A stretch of DNA of 64,000 nucleotides from positions 3,286,001-3,350,000 of the forward strand of contig NC_018017.1 of the NCBI RefSeq assembly GCF_000243155.2, written 5' to 3'. The stretch is from Desulfitobacterium dehalogenans ATCC 51507. Lineage in GTDB: Bacteria > Bacillota > Desulfitobacteriia > Desulfitobacteriales > Desulfitobacteriaceae. The notes beneath the pieces are model-generated. The model was not told where the DNA came from and did not search any database. It was given only the letters and a program-made list of their open reading frames with translations. A program made the translations under genes and the position numbers. Below are positions 8,701-17,611 of this stretch, piece by piece; position 1 is the first letter of the stretch; each line of letters starts with the position of its first letter.

Positions 8701-10440
8701 CTATGGATTAAATTTATCCAGCTTGGCTACATGACCCAAAACGACTGGATTAAAGGCTATCGGCCCCGGGCCCCGGGAGATGATGATCTTGACGGTATCC
8801 CCTTTATTAACCAGTTCACCCGGTCTCGGAACAGTATCCATCACCACATCCGGGGGGTATTCGGTAGAATTCACACTATCTCCCAATACCACGACCAATT
8901 CATATTGCTTTAAAATCGCTTGAGCGTGATCCGATGATTGTCCAATAACGCTGGGCAAAGGCGTCGGTTTGTCCACTTTTCCAGCGCTGACGGTTAAGCT
9001 GACTAAACCATTTTTAAACCATTCTACACCGGGAGCAGGATCCTGCCCCACCACAATATCTTTCGGCTGGGAAGAGTTTTGATCCTCCTGGACAGAGATG
9101 TTTTCTTTTTTGAAACCCATACTTTCTAAAGTATTAAGGGCCGCTTCCCGAGTGGTGTTTCCGGTTTTAAAATTGGGGAATATCACCGGCTTAGAGCCTA
9201 AGCTCACCCAGACCTTGATGCCCCGTTCTTTTTTTACAACGGCACCCTCTTCAGGGTCAGTGCGCGTAATCTTCCCCTTCTCCACTTCATCATTGTATTC
9301 TTCCTGAGTGTTCGGGTCTAAGTATAAACCGTTTCGTTCAGCAAAATAAGCTGCATCCTGAATTGTTTTTCCCACCAACGGAGGAACTGTGGTGGTCCCT
9401 ACATTAAACCATTGCGAGAAAACAGCCCAGCCTCCCCCCATGATCAGGACAAAGGCAAGCAAAGCTACCCATGGCCAGCGTTTACGAAATAGTGGGACCT
9501 TGGTTTTTTTCCGGCCTGCTTCTTTTTCCTCGGAAGCTAAAGCGGAGTTCACCCCCGCGCTTAAGGAGCGATGAACCCGGGTGCTTTCCAAGTCCTGGTC
9601 CTCATCGACTGTCTTGTCCACAGGCAAGCCGGCCTGAACTTTGCGAAGATCCTGCAATAAATCTTTGGCCGTGGCATAACGCTGATCCGGAGATTTGGCA
9701 ATGGCTCTCATCACCAGATTCTCTAGAGCAGGGCTGACCCTGGCGTTCAGCTTGCTGGGAGGGACGGCTAATTCCTGCAAATGCTTGAGGGCAATGGAAA
9801 TCGGGGTCTCCCCATCATAAGGCACCTTGCCCGTCAAAAGTTCATAGAGAATAATCCCTAGGGAATAAACATCGGATTGCTCATTGGTCTGAACTCCCCT
9901 GGCCTGTTCCGGTGAAAGATAATGGACCGAACCTACAATATCTCCAGTATGGGTCATGGTTGCCGCTGAAACAGCCCGGGCAATTCCAAAATCCGTGACC
10001 TTAATCCGTCCATCCTCTGTAACAAGAATATTATGAGGTTTAATATCCCGATGAATGATATGATGCTCATGGGCATGACGAATGGCTTCAGCAATCTGCA
10101 TGCCCAGATCCAAAGTCTGTTCTGTGGATAAGGGCGCATAATTGCGAATAATATCCTTCAGGTTCTGCCCTTCAATATACTCCATGACGATGTATTCCGT
10201 CTCTCCATCCTTGCCTACATCATAGATGGATACGATATTGGTATGGGACAAACTGGCTGCCGACTGTGCCTCTCTCCGAAAACGGCGAACGAATTCCTCA
10301 TCTGCCGTAAATTGCTCACGGAGAATTTTAATGGTGACGATCCTGTTCAATAAAAGATCCTTAGCTTTGTAGACAATGGCCATGCCACCGGATCCTATTT
10401 TTTCGATTATTTCATAGCGATTACTCAAAATTTTGCTCAC
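8701..10440 (-). CDS. prkC: Ser/Thr protein kinase with PASTA domains (PrkC/PknB type)
   Basis: 579 residues. The cytoplasmic kinase domain occupies about 10-270 with GSGGMAIVYKAK (Gly loop), HRDIKPHNILV (catalytic loop), DFGIARA and the activation-loop threonines. A juxtamembrane stretch, one membrane helix near 325-345 (WPWVALLAFVLIMGGGWAVF) and three extracellular PASTA repeats follow (about 352-418, 419-487 and 488-558). PASTA kinases sense muropeptides or lipid II and adjust cell wall synthesis, growth and germination. The start is a GTG overlapping the PBP stop (GTGA), with AGGTGAT upstream. The cognate phosphatase is three genes upstream. Confidence 0.95.
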   Translation of the reverse strand: MSKILSNRYEIIEKIGSGGMAIVYKAKDLLLNRIVTIKILREQFTADEEFVRRFRREAQSAASLSHTNIVSIYDVGKDGETEYIVMEYIEGQNLKDIIRNYAPLSTEQTLDLGMQIAEAIRHAHEHHIIHRDIKPHNILVTEDGRIKVTDFGIARAVSAATMTHTGDIVGSVHYLSPEQARGVQTNEQSDVYSLGIILYELLTGKVPYDGETPISIALKHLQELAVPPSKLNARVSPALENLVMRAIAKSPDQRYATAKDLLQDLRKVQAGLPVDKTVDEDQDLESTRVHRSLSAGVNSALASEEKEAGRKKTKVPLFRKRWPWVALLAFVLIMGGGWAVFSQWFNVGTTTVPPLVGKTIQDAAYFAERNGLYLDPNTQEEYNDEVEKGKITRTDPEEGAVVKKERGIKVWVSLGSKPVIFPNFKTGNTTREAALNTLESMGFKKENISVQEDQNSSQPKDIVVGQDPAPGVEWFKNGLVSLTVSAGKVDKPTPLPSVIGQSSDHAQAILKQYELVVVLGDSVNSTEYPPDVVMDTVPRPGELVNKGDTVKIIISRGPGPIAFNPVVLGHVAKLDKFNP

Positions 10441-11855
10441 GAGTTATCACCTGCTTTCTGCCTTAATGCGGTCTCAATGATTGCTCGGGCAATAGGCGCT
10501 GAAGCCCCTCCCCCGGTACCCCCATTCTCGACAAGGACTGCTACAGCGATCTGGGGATGTTCCGCCGGAGCAAAAGCAATATACCAAGCATGGGTCCTAA
10601 CATTTCCTCCCGGTTCAGCCGAACCCGTTTTGGCGGCTACCTGAAACCCAACAATTCCGCCAGGAGCCGCTGTCCCCTCATTAACAGCCGTGATCATGGC
10701 ACTTTTAATCCTTTCCGCTTCTTGAGAAGAGAGAGGGGTTAACCAGGGCTCGGGTTTCTTCCTATAGAGTACATTCTGGTCCTCATCCATCACCTGTTCC
10801 ACAATGTGGGGTTTCATAATCACCCCTTCGTTGGCGATGCCTGCTGTAATCAGGGCCATATGGAAGGGTGAAACCAAGACTTCTCCCTGCCCGAAAGCAC
10901 TGGCCGCCAGCAGATTATCATCCATGCGGTGAGGCACCGCTTCTTCATTGGTCAAGGTACTGCGCTTCACCGGCAATTCGAAAGGTATCTCCTGGCCAAA
11001 CCCGAAGGATTTGGCCGCTTCCAGAAAAACCTTATCTCCCGCTTCCACACCAAAGGATGCAAAATAGGTATTGCAGGACTCAGCCAAAGCGAGGTTATAA
11101 TTCACCCAGCCATGGGCTTTGTCATTTTGTTCACGGATCACTTGTCCATTGATCACCGCTGTACCTGTACAATGATAGAGATCGCTTGTATCGATTCCTG
11201 CCCGCAGGAGTGCCGCAGAAGTCATGACCTTTAAAGTGGACCCTGGTGTATAAAGAGCAAAGGCATGATTTAAAAAGGGACTCCCCGGATTCTTACTGAT
11301 GTTCTCCCAGTTCTCATCTATTTTATTTCCGTCAAAACTCGGCTGACTGACTAGGGCCAGGACTTCCCCATTGCGAGGGTTGATGGCCACCGCCGAACCA
11401 ATCTTTCCTTTTAAGCCTTCATAGGCAATCTTTTGCAAACCATAATCCAAAGTAAGGACCACATCATTGCCCCGGCGGGGAAGCTGGAATACCTGCTCCA
11501 GGGTCTGTTGTGCCGTAGCATCTTTGATCCCTAAAAGCCAATCTCCGAGATAAGCCTCCAATCCGGCCGAACCACGGAGCAGAGTCGCATAACCTATAAG
11601 GGGCTCTAAAGCTTCACCTTTAGGGTAAATTCGAGTTTTTTTGTCTTCATTCACTTCAGTCTGAGCCAATACTTCGCCATTTCTGTCGAAAATTCCTCCC
11701 CTAACCACCCGCTGCTCCATAAGAATAAGCCGGCGATTGGCAGGGTTATCCATCAATTCCGTCGAACGTACCACTTGCCAATAGACAAGACCAAAGCTTA
11801 GGCCAATGATGCTTAAGGAGAATCCTATGGCTACATTTCTTAAGCCCTTTTTCAT
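10437..11855 (-). CDS. pbpA: Class B penicillin-binding protein, peptidoglycan transpeptidase (PbpA type)
   Basis: 472 residues with an N-terminal membrane helix (residues 8-27). The transpeptidase motifs are all present: STLK within TPGSTLKV near 208, SCN in AESCNTYFA near 265, and KTG in AAKTGSAEPGG near 410. It is short for a class B enzyme and lacks a large dimerisation domain, like actinobacterial PbpA. It overlaps the FtsW/RodA-type gene by 4 bases (ATGA) and the kinase gene by 4 bases, so the three are probably co-translated as a cell wall synthesis and signalling unit. Confidence 0.93.
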   Translation of the reverse strand: MKKGLRNVAIGFSLSIIGLSFGLVYWQVVRSTELMDNPANRRLILMEQRVVRGGIFDRNGEVLAQTEVNEDKKTRIYPKGEALEPLIGYATLLRGSAGLEAYLGDWLLGIKDATAQQTLEQVFQLPRRGNDVVLTLDYGLQKIAYEGLKGKIGSAVAINPRNGEVLALVSQPSFDGNKIDENWENISKNPGSPFLNHAFALYTPGSTLKVMTSAALLRAGIDTSDLYHCTGTAVINGQVIREQNDKAHGWVNYNLALAESCNTYFASFGVEAGDKVFLEAAKSFGFGQEIPFELPVKRSTLTNEEAVPHRMDDNLLAASAFGQGEVLVSPFHMALITAGIANEGVIMKPHIVEQVMDEDQNVLYRKKPEPWLTPLSSQEAERIKSAMITAVNEGTAAPGGIVGFQVAAKTGSAEPGGNVRTHAWYIAFAPAEHPQIAVAVLVENGGTGGGASAPIARAIIETALRQKAGDNS

Positions 11856-13138
11856 GCGGCATACTCCCTTCCCTTATTCTTGATATGCGAAGGACCTGTC
11901 GCTTCCGCATGAGAAATATTGGCTAAAATTCCGAGAAGCAAAAAATGAATAAGCAGGGAGCTCCCTCCATAACTAACCCAAGGCAGGGGGATTCCCGTTA
12001 AAGGCAAGAGCTTGGTGACTCCGGCCAGGATAATGATGGCTTCCGTCCCCACCAGAATTCCGATACCTGCCGCTAAAATCTGGCCAAAGCGGTCTGTCGC
12101 TTGAATACTAATATGAAATGCCCGCAAAACCACTACCAAAAAGAGCACCAATAAGGCCATAGCACCGGCAAATCCAAGTTCTTCCGCAATGATGGAAAAA
12201 ATAAAATCCGTGCTGGCAGCAGGCACCTGAGAAGCTCCGATACCATTGCCCAGGCCGGTCCCCAGAATCTTCCCTCCGGCAATGGCAAAGAGGGATTGAG
12301 CAATTTGATATCCTCCACCACTGGGATCACTCCAGGGATTGAGCCAGGTGGCAACACGAACTCGAACATGCCCAAAAAGAAAATATCCTAAAGTTCCTGT
12401 ACATAAGAAGACAGGCAGAGCAACACCGAGATAAAGGACCCGCTCTGTCACCACATAGAGAACCAACATATACAGGGAATAGAACACCAGGGCTGTACCT
12501 AAACTCTTTTGAGCGGCTAACAAGAGGAGAGAAAATCCTCCCATGACCAAAAAGGGTCCAAGGGTCCGCCAGTCCGGCAAAGAAAGCCGGCCGATTTGTA
12601 CTGTCCCAACCCGCAGAACCTCCTCATGCTCACTCAAATACGAAGCGAAGAAGATGAGCATAGCCACCTTAACTAATTCCTCTGATTCAAAGCTCATGCC
12701 CCCGATATGCAGCCAACTGGTTGCTCCCCCTTGGGTAATCCCAAAAAGCAGGGTGATCAGTAACAGGACCACAGCGCCTAAACCAGAAAGATAACGAAAA
12801 CGCCCTAAGGCTCGATAATCCCGCAGGGCATAGAGAACGCAATAAAAAATAAACAGCCCCAGACAAGCCCACCAGAATTGTTTCAAGGCAGAGGCCGGCC
12901 GTATTCGCGTTATAAAGACCAGTCCAATCACGAGAATAAGCTGAACTGTCGGCAACAGGTAGGGATCCCCTTTATAGGCCACAAGCTTTTCCAAAGCTGC
13001 ACCGATTAAGAGCAACAGTGAAAAAACCCCTGCCTGCCAAAGGATTTGCTCGTTGGTTTTACCATCTAAGGTCAAGACACCCAATCCGACCCAGAGGACA
13101 CTTAAGATTAATAAACGTAATATCCAGACCCTTTTCAT
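11852..13138 (-). CDS. FtsW/RodA/SpoVE-family peptidoglycan glycosyltransferase
   Basis: 428 residues from the ATG at 13138, which has GGAG 7 bases upstream. A longer in-frame start at 13186 would overlap the phosphatase gene. About ten membrane helices are evident. SEDS features include the LPxxxTDFIF-like segment VPAASTDFIFSIIAEELGF near 290 and GIPLPWVSYGGSSLL near 384. Such proteins polymerise lipid II together with a class B PBP, here the very next gene. By position it matches RodA of the actinobacterial pstP-rodA-pbpA-pknB cluster. Whether it acts in elongation, division or sporulation cannot be read from sequence. Confidence 0.92.
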   Translation of the reverse strand: MKRVWILRLLILSVLWVGLGVLTLDGKTNEQILWQAGVFSLLLLIGAALEKLVAYKGDPYLLPTVQLILVIGLVFITRIRPASALKQFWWACLGLFIFYCVLYALRDYRALGRFRYLSGLGAVVLLLITLLFGITQGGATSWLHIGGMSFESEELVKVAMLIFFASYLSEHEEVLRVGTVQIGRLSLPDWRTLGPFLVMGGFSLLLLAAQKSLGTALVFYSLYMLVLYVVTERVLYLGVALPVFLCTGTLGYFLFGHVRVRVATWLNPWSDPSGGGYQIAQSLFAIAGGKILGTGLGNGIGASQVPAASTDFIFSIIAEELGFAGAMALLVLFLVVVLRAFHISIQATDRFGQILAAGIGILVGTEAIIILAGVTKLLPLTGIPLPWVSYGGSSLLIHFLLLGILANISHAEATGPSHIKNKGREYAA

Positions 13139-13142
13139 TTTG

Positions 13143-13862
13143 TCACTCCGCAATACAGCATAGCGCTGTAAAATTATCGGGTGCACCTCGTTCTATGATC
13201 AGCTGATAAATGCGCTCCAGGTGCTCTTCCCACGAACATTTCTGCAAGAACTCCTCTTCTAACTCCCGATCACTCATCACATTGGATACCCCATCCGTAC
13301 AGAGAAAAAAGACATCTCCCGCCTGAAAGTCCAGGGATTGGGAGTCAACCTCTACGTCCCATCCGGCTCCCACCGCTCTTACCAGCATATGGCGCTTGGG
13401 ATGGCTATCCGCCTCTTCCGAAGAAATCTGTCCCAGACGGACCAGCTCACTCACTAAAGAGTGATCACGGGTCAGCTGAACCAATTGCTCATTGCGCCAT
13501 ACATAGGCTCTACTATCCCCTACATGGGCAAGGACGACCTTACTTTCTCTAAAGACCAGGACCGTCAAAGTCGTGCCCATTCCTTCAGTAGCAGGGTTCC
13601 GGGTAGAGCTCATATACACTTCCCGGTTGGCTCGAATCAAAATCTCCCTGACTTGATTCTCCAACTCGTCATCCCCTTGGTCCACTAAATGTGGAGCACT
13701 CTTGGTCAATTCATCAAGTGCTGTCCGTGCTGCTACTTCTCCCGCAAGATGCCCTCCCATACCGTCGGCTACTGCATACACGCCGTACTCCGGCAGAATC
13801 AGGTAGGCATCCTCGTTATTTTTGCGCACACAGCCTGTTTCACTAAAGCTTAGAACTCTCAT
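13143..13862 (-). CDS. prpC: PP2C-family protein phosphatase (PrpC/Stp)
   Basis: 239 residues from the ATG at 13862, which follows GAGGTGG. An upstream in-frame ATG at 13898 has no such signal. PP2C metal-binding motifs are visible: NNEDAY near 15, VADGMGGHLAGE near 32, AHVGDSRAY near 115, LCTDGVSN near 188, and a final APDNFTALCC. It reverses phosphorylation by the PASTA kinase in the same operon. The first codons overlap fhaB by 20 bases. Confidence 0.94.
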   Translation of the reverse strand: MRVLSFSETGCVRKNNEDAYLILPEYGVYAVADGMGGHLAGEVAARTALDELTKSAPHLVDQGDDELENQVREILIRANREVYMSSTRNPATEGMGTTLTVLVFRESKVVLAHVGDSRAYVWRNEQLVQLTRDHSLVSELVRLGQISSEEADSHPKRHMLVRAVGAGWDVEVDSQSLDFQAGDVFFLCTDGVSNVMSDRELEEEFLQKCSWEEHLERIYQLIIERGAPDNFTALCCIAE

Positions 13863-14292
13863 TTTGCCACCTCGAATATTGGAAGGTAATACTTCCAATT
13901 TTCACATAATCTCCAGCAACCAGTTGAACCGGGGAGTAGATCCGCTCTCCATTGACCCAGGTTCCGTTGGTGCTTCCTAAATCCTCCAGGGTCGTCACCC
14001 CTTTATGATGACGTACCAGGACATGGTCCATGGAAGCGAAGTGATCGGCTAAAACCACATCGTTATTCTTCCCACGGCCTATTTTCAGGCCTTTTTGGTC
14101 AATTCGAAACACACGGCCTTTAGGCAAGTGCTCTCCCCCTGAGAGCACTTCAAAGCGCCCAAAATCCTTTTCCCCCTTGCGAATTAACCCCTTAACCTGC
14201 AAATCCGCTAATAAGGCCGTAAGAATACGAAAAAGAAAGAGATAAATTAATCCAATGAAAAGTATCCTTCCCAGTACTAAAATTCCTTGCAT
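13843..14292 (-). CDS. FHA-domain protein with N-terminal membrane helix (FhaB-like)
   Basis: 149 residues. Residues 6-27 form one membrane helix (VLGRILFIGLIYLFLFRILTA, hydrophobic to about 27). Residues about 70-140 are an FHA domain with the usual GRGKNNDVVLAD, SMDHVLV and LEDLGSTNGTWVNG segments, which bind phosphothreonine. The order FhaA-FhaB-phosphatase-RodA-PbpA-kinase matches mycobacteria, where FhaB links kinase signalling to septal peptidoglycan synthesis. A similar role is likely here but is inferred from position. Confidence 0.88.
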   Translation of the reverse strand: MQGILVLGRILFIGLIYLFLFRILTALLADLQVKGLIRKGEKDFGRFEVLSGGEHLPKGRVFRIDQKGLKIGRGKNNDVVLADHFASMDHVLVRHHKGVTTLEDLGSTNGTWVNGERIYSPVQLVAGDYVKIGSITFQYSRWQNESSKL

Positions 14293-14337
14293 AGAAACCT
14301 CCGCGCTCTACTAACCTCTATTCCTAAAGCAGGCAGT

Positions 14338-15141
14338 TTATCGGTGGCGTAGGATGAAGACCGTTTGCCCTATTTCAACCCGGTCCCCTAAGCCTATTTT
14401 TTGCTTAGCAATCCTCTGCCCATTAAGCCAAGTTCCATTGGTACTGCCTAAGTCATCAATCACCCAGTCTTCTCCTCCGCCGCTGAGCTTGAGATGCCTC
14501 CGCGATACCTCAGGGTCCTGCAAGACGATTTCACATTGACCATGCCGTCCGATATGGATGTTCTCTTCCTCCAAAGGGAAAGTTTTTCCAGAGTCCGGTC
14601 CCTGAATTATTTCGAGGACATAACGAATTTTCCTGCTCTGTTCATAGGAATTTCGGAGATCATAAGGAAGCTCCCCTTGAAAGATATTGGTCTGATCCCG
14701 CCAATCCGAAGACTCGCTGGATTCCTGAGACTCTTCTTCGTACTCGTCATCGTCTTCCCAAAAGACCTCGATGGAATCGTCAAAATCCACTTCAATGAAC
14801 ATTTCATGGGGTTTCACTGTATCATCGGAGTGGAGTTCGATCGAGGGCTTACTTAAAAAAGTAAAGCCACTTTTCTTTCCCTCTGCATACAGATATTTGG
14901 AAAGCTCAATCAAAAAAGCATCCCCAAAATTAGCAAAAGGACTCCAATCATTGGAGTGGAGAAAAACCCGATAGACATTGGGCACATAGACTTGGGAAAT
15001 GCTCACCTGCTTGTTTTTCTGCATGATGCGAACCAGTTCTTTAGCCAATTCAACAGGTTGCAGTCGGGAATTATTATTCTTTTTAAACATACCCGTAAAC
15101 AAACTTTCAGCTACTTCTTCAAAACGGGCCAGTAGGTTCAT
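14338..15141 (-). CDS. DUF3662 and FHA domain protein (FhaA-like)
   Basis: 267 residues from the ATG at 15141, which has GGAG about 10 bases upstream. An in-frame GTG at 15150 is too close to that signal. Residues 1-115 match DUF3662 (FEEVAESLFTGMFKKN..., VPNVYRVFLHSNDW). An acidic, Glu/Asp/Ser-rich linker spans about 125-160. A C-terminal FHA domain has IHIGRHGQCEIVLQDPEVSRRH and DLGSTNGTWLNG. In Mycobacterium the FhaA protein docks with phosphorylated MviN and regulates lipid II supply. The 5' end overlaps rlmN by 23 bases. Confidence 0.9.
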   Translation of the reverse strand: MNLLARFEEVAESLFTGMFKKNNNSRLQPVELAKELVRIMQKNKQVSISQVYVPNVYRVFLHSNDWSPFANFGDAFLIELSKYLYAEGKKSGFTFLSKPSIELHSDDTVKPHEMFIEVDFDDSIEVFWEDDDEYEEESQESSESSDWRDQTNIFQGELPYDLRNSYEQSRKIRYVLEIIQGPDSGKTFPLEEENIHIGRHGQCEIVLQDPEVSRRHLKLSGGGEDWVIDDLGSTNGTWLNGQRIAKQKIGLGDRVEIGQTVFILRHR

Positions 15142-16210
15142 TTTGCTCACACTCCAATTGCCGTCTTAATTGGCCGCAGGCTGCATCGATATCCGTTCCT
15201 TTTTCTTCACGAACAGAAACGGGGATTCCCATACTCTCTAAAATCTGAGCAAACTTCTGAATCTCCTTGGGAGTAGGCCGGGCCATTCCAGTTCCTGCTA
15301 CAGGATTGACCGGAATGAGATTCACATGGGCTAATTGTCCTTTTAAGAGATGTCCTGCTTCTTCAGCGGCTTCCGGGGTCGCCTGACCGGAAATTAAGGC
15401 CATCTCGAAAGTGATGCGACGGTTCGTCAAATGAGTATATTCTTCACAGGCTTCCATAAGTTCTGCTAAAGGATACCTGCGATTCATAGGAATGAGTTGA
15501 TCCCGAGTCTTGTCATAGGCACTATGCAGAGAAACCGCCAACCCTACTTGAGGGTTATCTTTGGCCAGTTGCCGGATTTTTGGTGCTACCCCGCTGGTGG
15601 AGATGGTCATTCGTCTCATCCCAATCCCTTGACCCGACCGATCATTTAGCAGTTCGATGGCTTTGAGGACCGCATCATAATTTAATAAAGGCTCTCCCAT
15701 GCCCATAAAGACAATATTCGTGACCTGAAAATCCGGATCCTCTTGACGCATGATGTAGGTGATGTCCAAAACCTGACCCAAGATCTCCCCAGGGCTTAAG
15801 TTTCTCCGCAATCCCCCTAGTCCGGTAGCACAGAAGGCACAGCCCACAGCGCAACCGATCTGGGTAGAAACGCAGACCGTGTGGCGATCTCTGTTCTTCC
15901 GACGATCATAGTCCATCAACACACACTCGATAGTTTCGCCATCAGTACAACGGAAGAGGAATTTTCGAGTACCATCTTGAGAGATCTGTTCCTTGACTTT
16001 CCTCAAAGGTTGTAGGAAGAGGCCTTCTTGCAGCTTTTGCCGATCCCCTGCTCCGATGTTCCTGATCTCTTCCCAGTCTTGAACAGCTTTCTGCTGGACC
16101 CATTGAAACACTTGGCGTCCCCGGAATTCCGGCAGTCCCAGCTCTACACAATGCCGGGTTAATTCCCTTTGATTCAAATCTCGGCAATCCATTCTCTTCA
16201 TAGTATTCAC
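15119..16210 (-). CDS. rlmN: Dual-specificity 23S rRNA/tRNA adenine-C2 methyltransferase
   Basis: 363 residues. A radical SAM enzyme with the cluster motif CAVGCAFC at about 120-127, an N-terminal HhH-like region (ELGLPEFRGRQVFQW), and the catalytic C-terminal cysteine in DIDAACGQLRRQ. It methylates C2 of A2503 in 23S rRNA and A37 in some tRNAs. It lies between rsmB and the FHA genes in the conserved priA-def-fmt-rsmB-rlmN order. Confidence 0.97.
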   Translation of the reverse strand: MNTMKRMDCRDLNQRELTRHCVELGLPEFRGRQVFQWVQQKAVQDWEEIRNIGAGDRQKLQEGLFLQPLRKVKEQISQDGTRKFLFRCTDGETIECVLMDYDRRKNRDRHTVCVSTQIGCAVGCAFCATGLGGLRRNLSPGEILGQVLDITYIMRQEDPDFQVTNIVFMGMGEPLLNYDAVLKAIELLNDRSGQGIGMRRMTISTSGVAPKIRQLAKDNPQVGLAVSLHSAYDKTRDQLIPMNRRYPLAELMEACEEYTHLTNRRITFEMALISGQATPEAAEEAGHLLKGQLAHVNLIPVNPVAGTGMARPTPKEIQKFAQILESMGIPVSVREEKGTDIDAACGQLRRQLECEQNEPTGPF

Positions 16211-16224
16211 CCAAATCTTTCCAC

Positions 16225-17586
16225 CTAAACTTCACCTCGGCGAAATTTCGCTAAGAAAAAGCCATCCATACCCTGTTTATGGGGCAAAATCTGCAGAAAC
16301 CCCTTGGCGGCTTGTTTAATATCTTGTTCAGATTTTAAGGAATAAGGAAAATCCTCGGCGAGATTAACGGGAGTAAACTCGGGGTATTTGGCACGAAAAG
16401 CCTTAACCACTTCGAAATTTTCCTCAGGCTCAATAGTACAGGTAGAATAGACTAGCTCTCCACCTAGAGCAACGCATTGAGCCGCCCTCTCCAATAGTGC
16501 TAATTGCAACTCAGGTAAGGCCTTAATTTCTTCCTCTTCCTTATTCCAGCGCATATCTGCCCGGCGACGAATTACCCCAAGCCCTGAACAAGGCGCATCC
16601 ACCAACACTTTATGGTAGGAAGAATCCTCTACCCCTGCCAGTTCCCGGGCATCCCCTGCCTGGGGGTGAATGATAGTAATTCCCAGGCGTGCGGACAGAT
16701 CCTCGATAAGTTTCACCTTATGGGGATGGATATCAAAAGCGAGAATTTCGCCCCTATTCTCCATCCTTTGGGCCAGGTGGGTGGTTTTCCCTCCCGGGGC
16801 ACCGCAGGCATCCAAAACCTTTTGCCCGGCTTGGGGATTCAAAACATGGGCAATCAATTGAGAGCTTTCATCCTGAACGGTAAAGAGCCCTTCTTGAAAG
16901 CTGGGCAGTTTATCCAGGGATCCGAATTCTTCTATTACCAGGCTTTCCGGAACCCGTTCCCCAAGGGTCACCTTTACGCCTTCTCTCTCCAGCCTTTCTT
17001 GTAAGCCTTCTCGAGAAATCTTCAGGGTATTGGTACGGATCCAAACAGGTGCGGGCTCATTATTGGCTTGGCATAAGGCTTCAGTATCTGTCATCCCATA
17101 TCGTTTCAACCAGCGCTTCACCATCCACTCGGGATGAGAATAGCGCAGGGAGAGATAACGTATGGGCTCCCTCTCCTTGCTAGGCCAGGAAATATCCCAA
17201 CTGCTTTCGAAAACTCTCCGTAATACACTGTTCACTAAGGATGTGTACTTGCCCTGATGCTTTTTGGTCAATTCTACTCCTTCGTTGATGGCCACAGCTT
17301 CGGGAATCCTAGAAAGGTAGAGAATTTGAAAGGTACTGATTCTGAGAATCCAACGTACCTCATGGGGTAATTGAGATAAAGGTTTGCGAAGGTGACGCCT
17401 TAAAGCATAATCCAGGGTGAGGCGATTTTTTAAAGTCCCATTGACCAGGAGAGTGGTCAATTGACGTTCTCGAGGATCGTTTAAATCGTGAAGAGACTTT
17501 TGCATTACCAGATTGGCATAAGCTTTTTCTTCCTCTATACGCTGGAGAATCTGTACAGCCAAGGCTCTCGCGGTCATTTTATTCAT
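16225..17586 (-). CDS. rsmB: 16S rRNA (cytosine-967-C5)-methyltransferase
   Basis: 453 residues from the ATG at 17586, preceded by AAAGGATG. A longer start at 17640 would overlap fmt by 29 bases. The N-terminal 130 residues form a NusB-like RNA-binding domain (ARALAVQILQRIEEEKAYAN). The C-terminal Rossmann methyltransferase has LDACGAPGGKTTHLA (SAM site), DAPCSGLG and YSTCTIEPEEN, the two catalytic cysteines of m5C enzymes. It follows fmt by 25 bases. Confidence 0.94.
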   Translation of the reverse strand: MNKMTARALAVQILQRIEEEKAYANLVMQKSLHDLNDPRERQLTTLLVNGTLKNRLTLDYALRRHLRKPLSQLPHEVRWILRISTFQILYLSRIPEAVAINEGVELTKKHQGKYTSLVNSVLRRVFESSWDISWPSKEREPIRYLSLRYSHPEWMVKRWLKRYGMTDTEALCQANNEPAPVWIRTNTLKISREGLQERLEREGVKVTLGERVPESLVIEEFGSLDKLPSFQEGLFTVQDESSQLIAHVLNPQAGQKVLDACGAPGGKTTHLAQRMENRGEILAFDIHPHKVKLIEDLSARLGITIIHPQAGDARELAGVEDSSYHKVLVDAPCSGLGVIRRRADMRWNKEEEEIKALPELQLALLERAAQCVALGGELVYSTCTIEPEENFEVVKAFRAKYPEFTPVNLAEDFPYSLKSEQDIKQAAKGFLQILPHKQGMDGFFLAKFRRGEV

Positions 17587-17611
17587 TCTTTGTTCATCCT
17601 TTGTCCATCCT

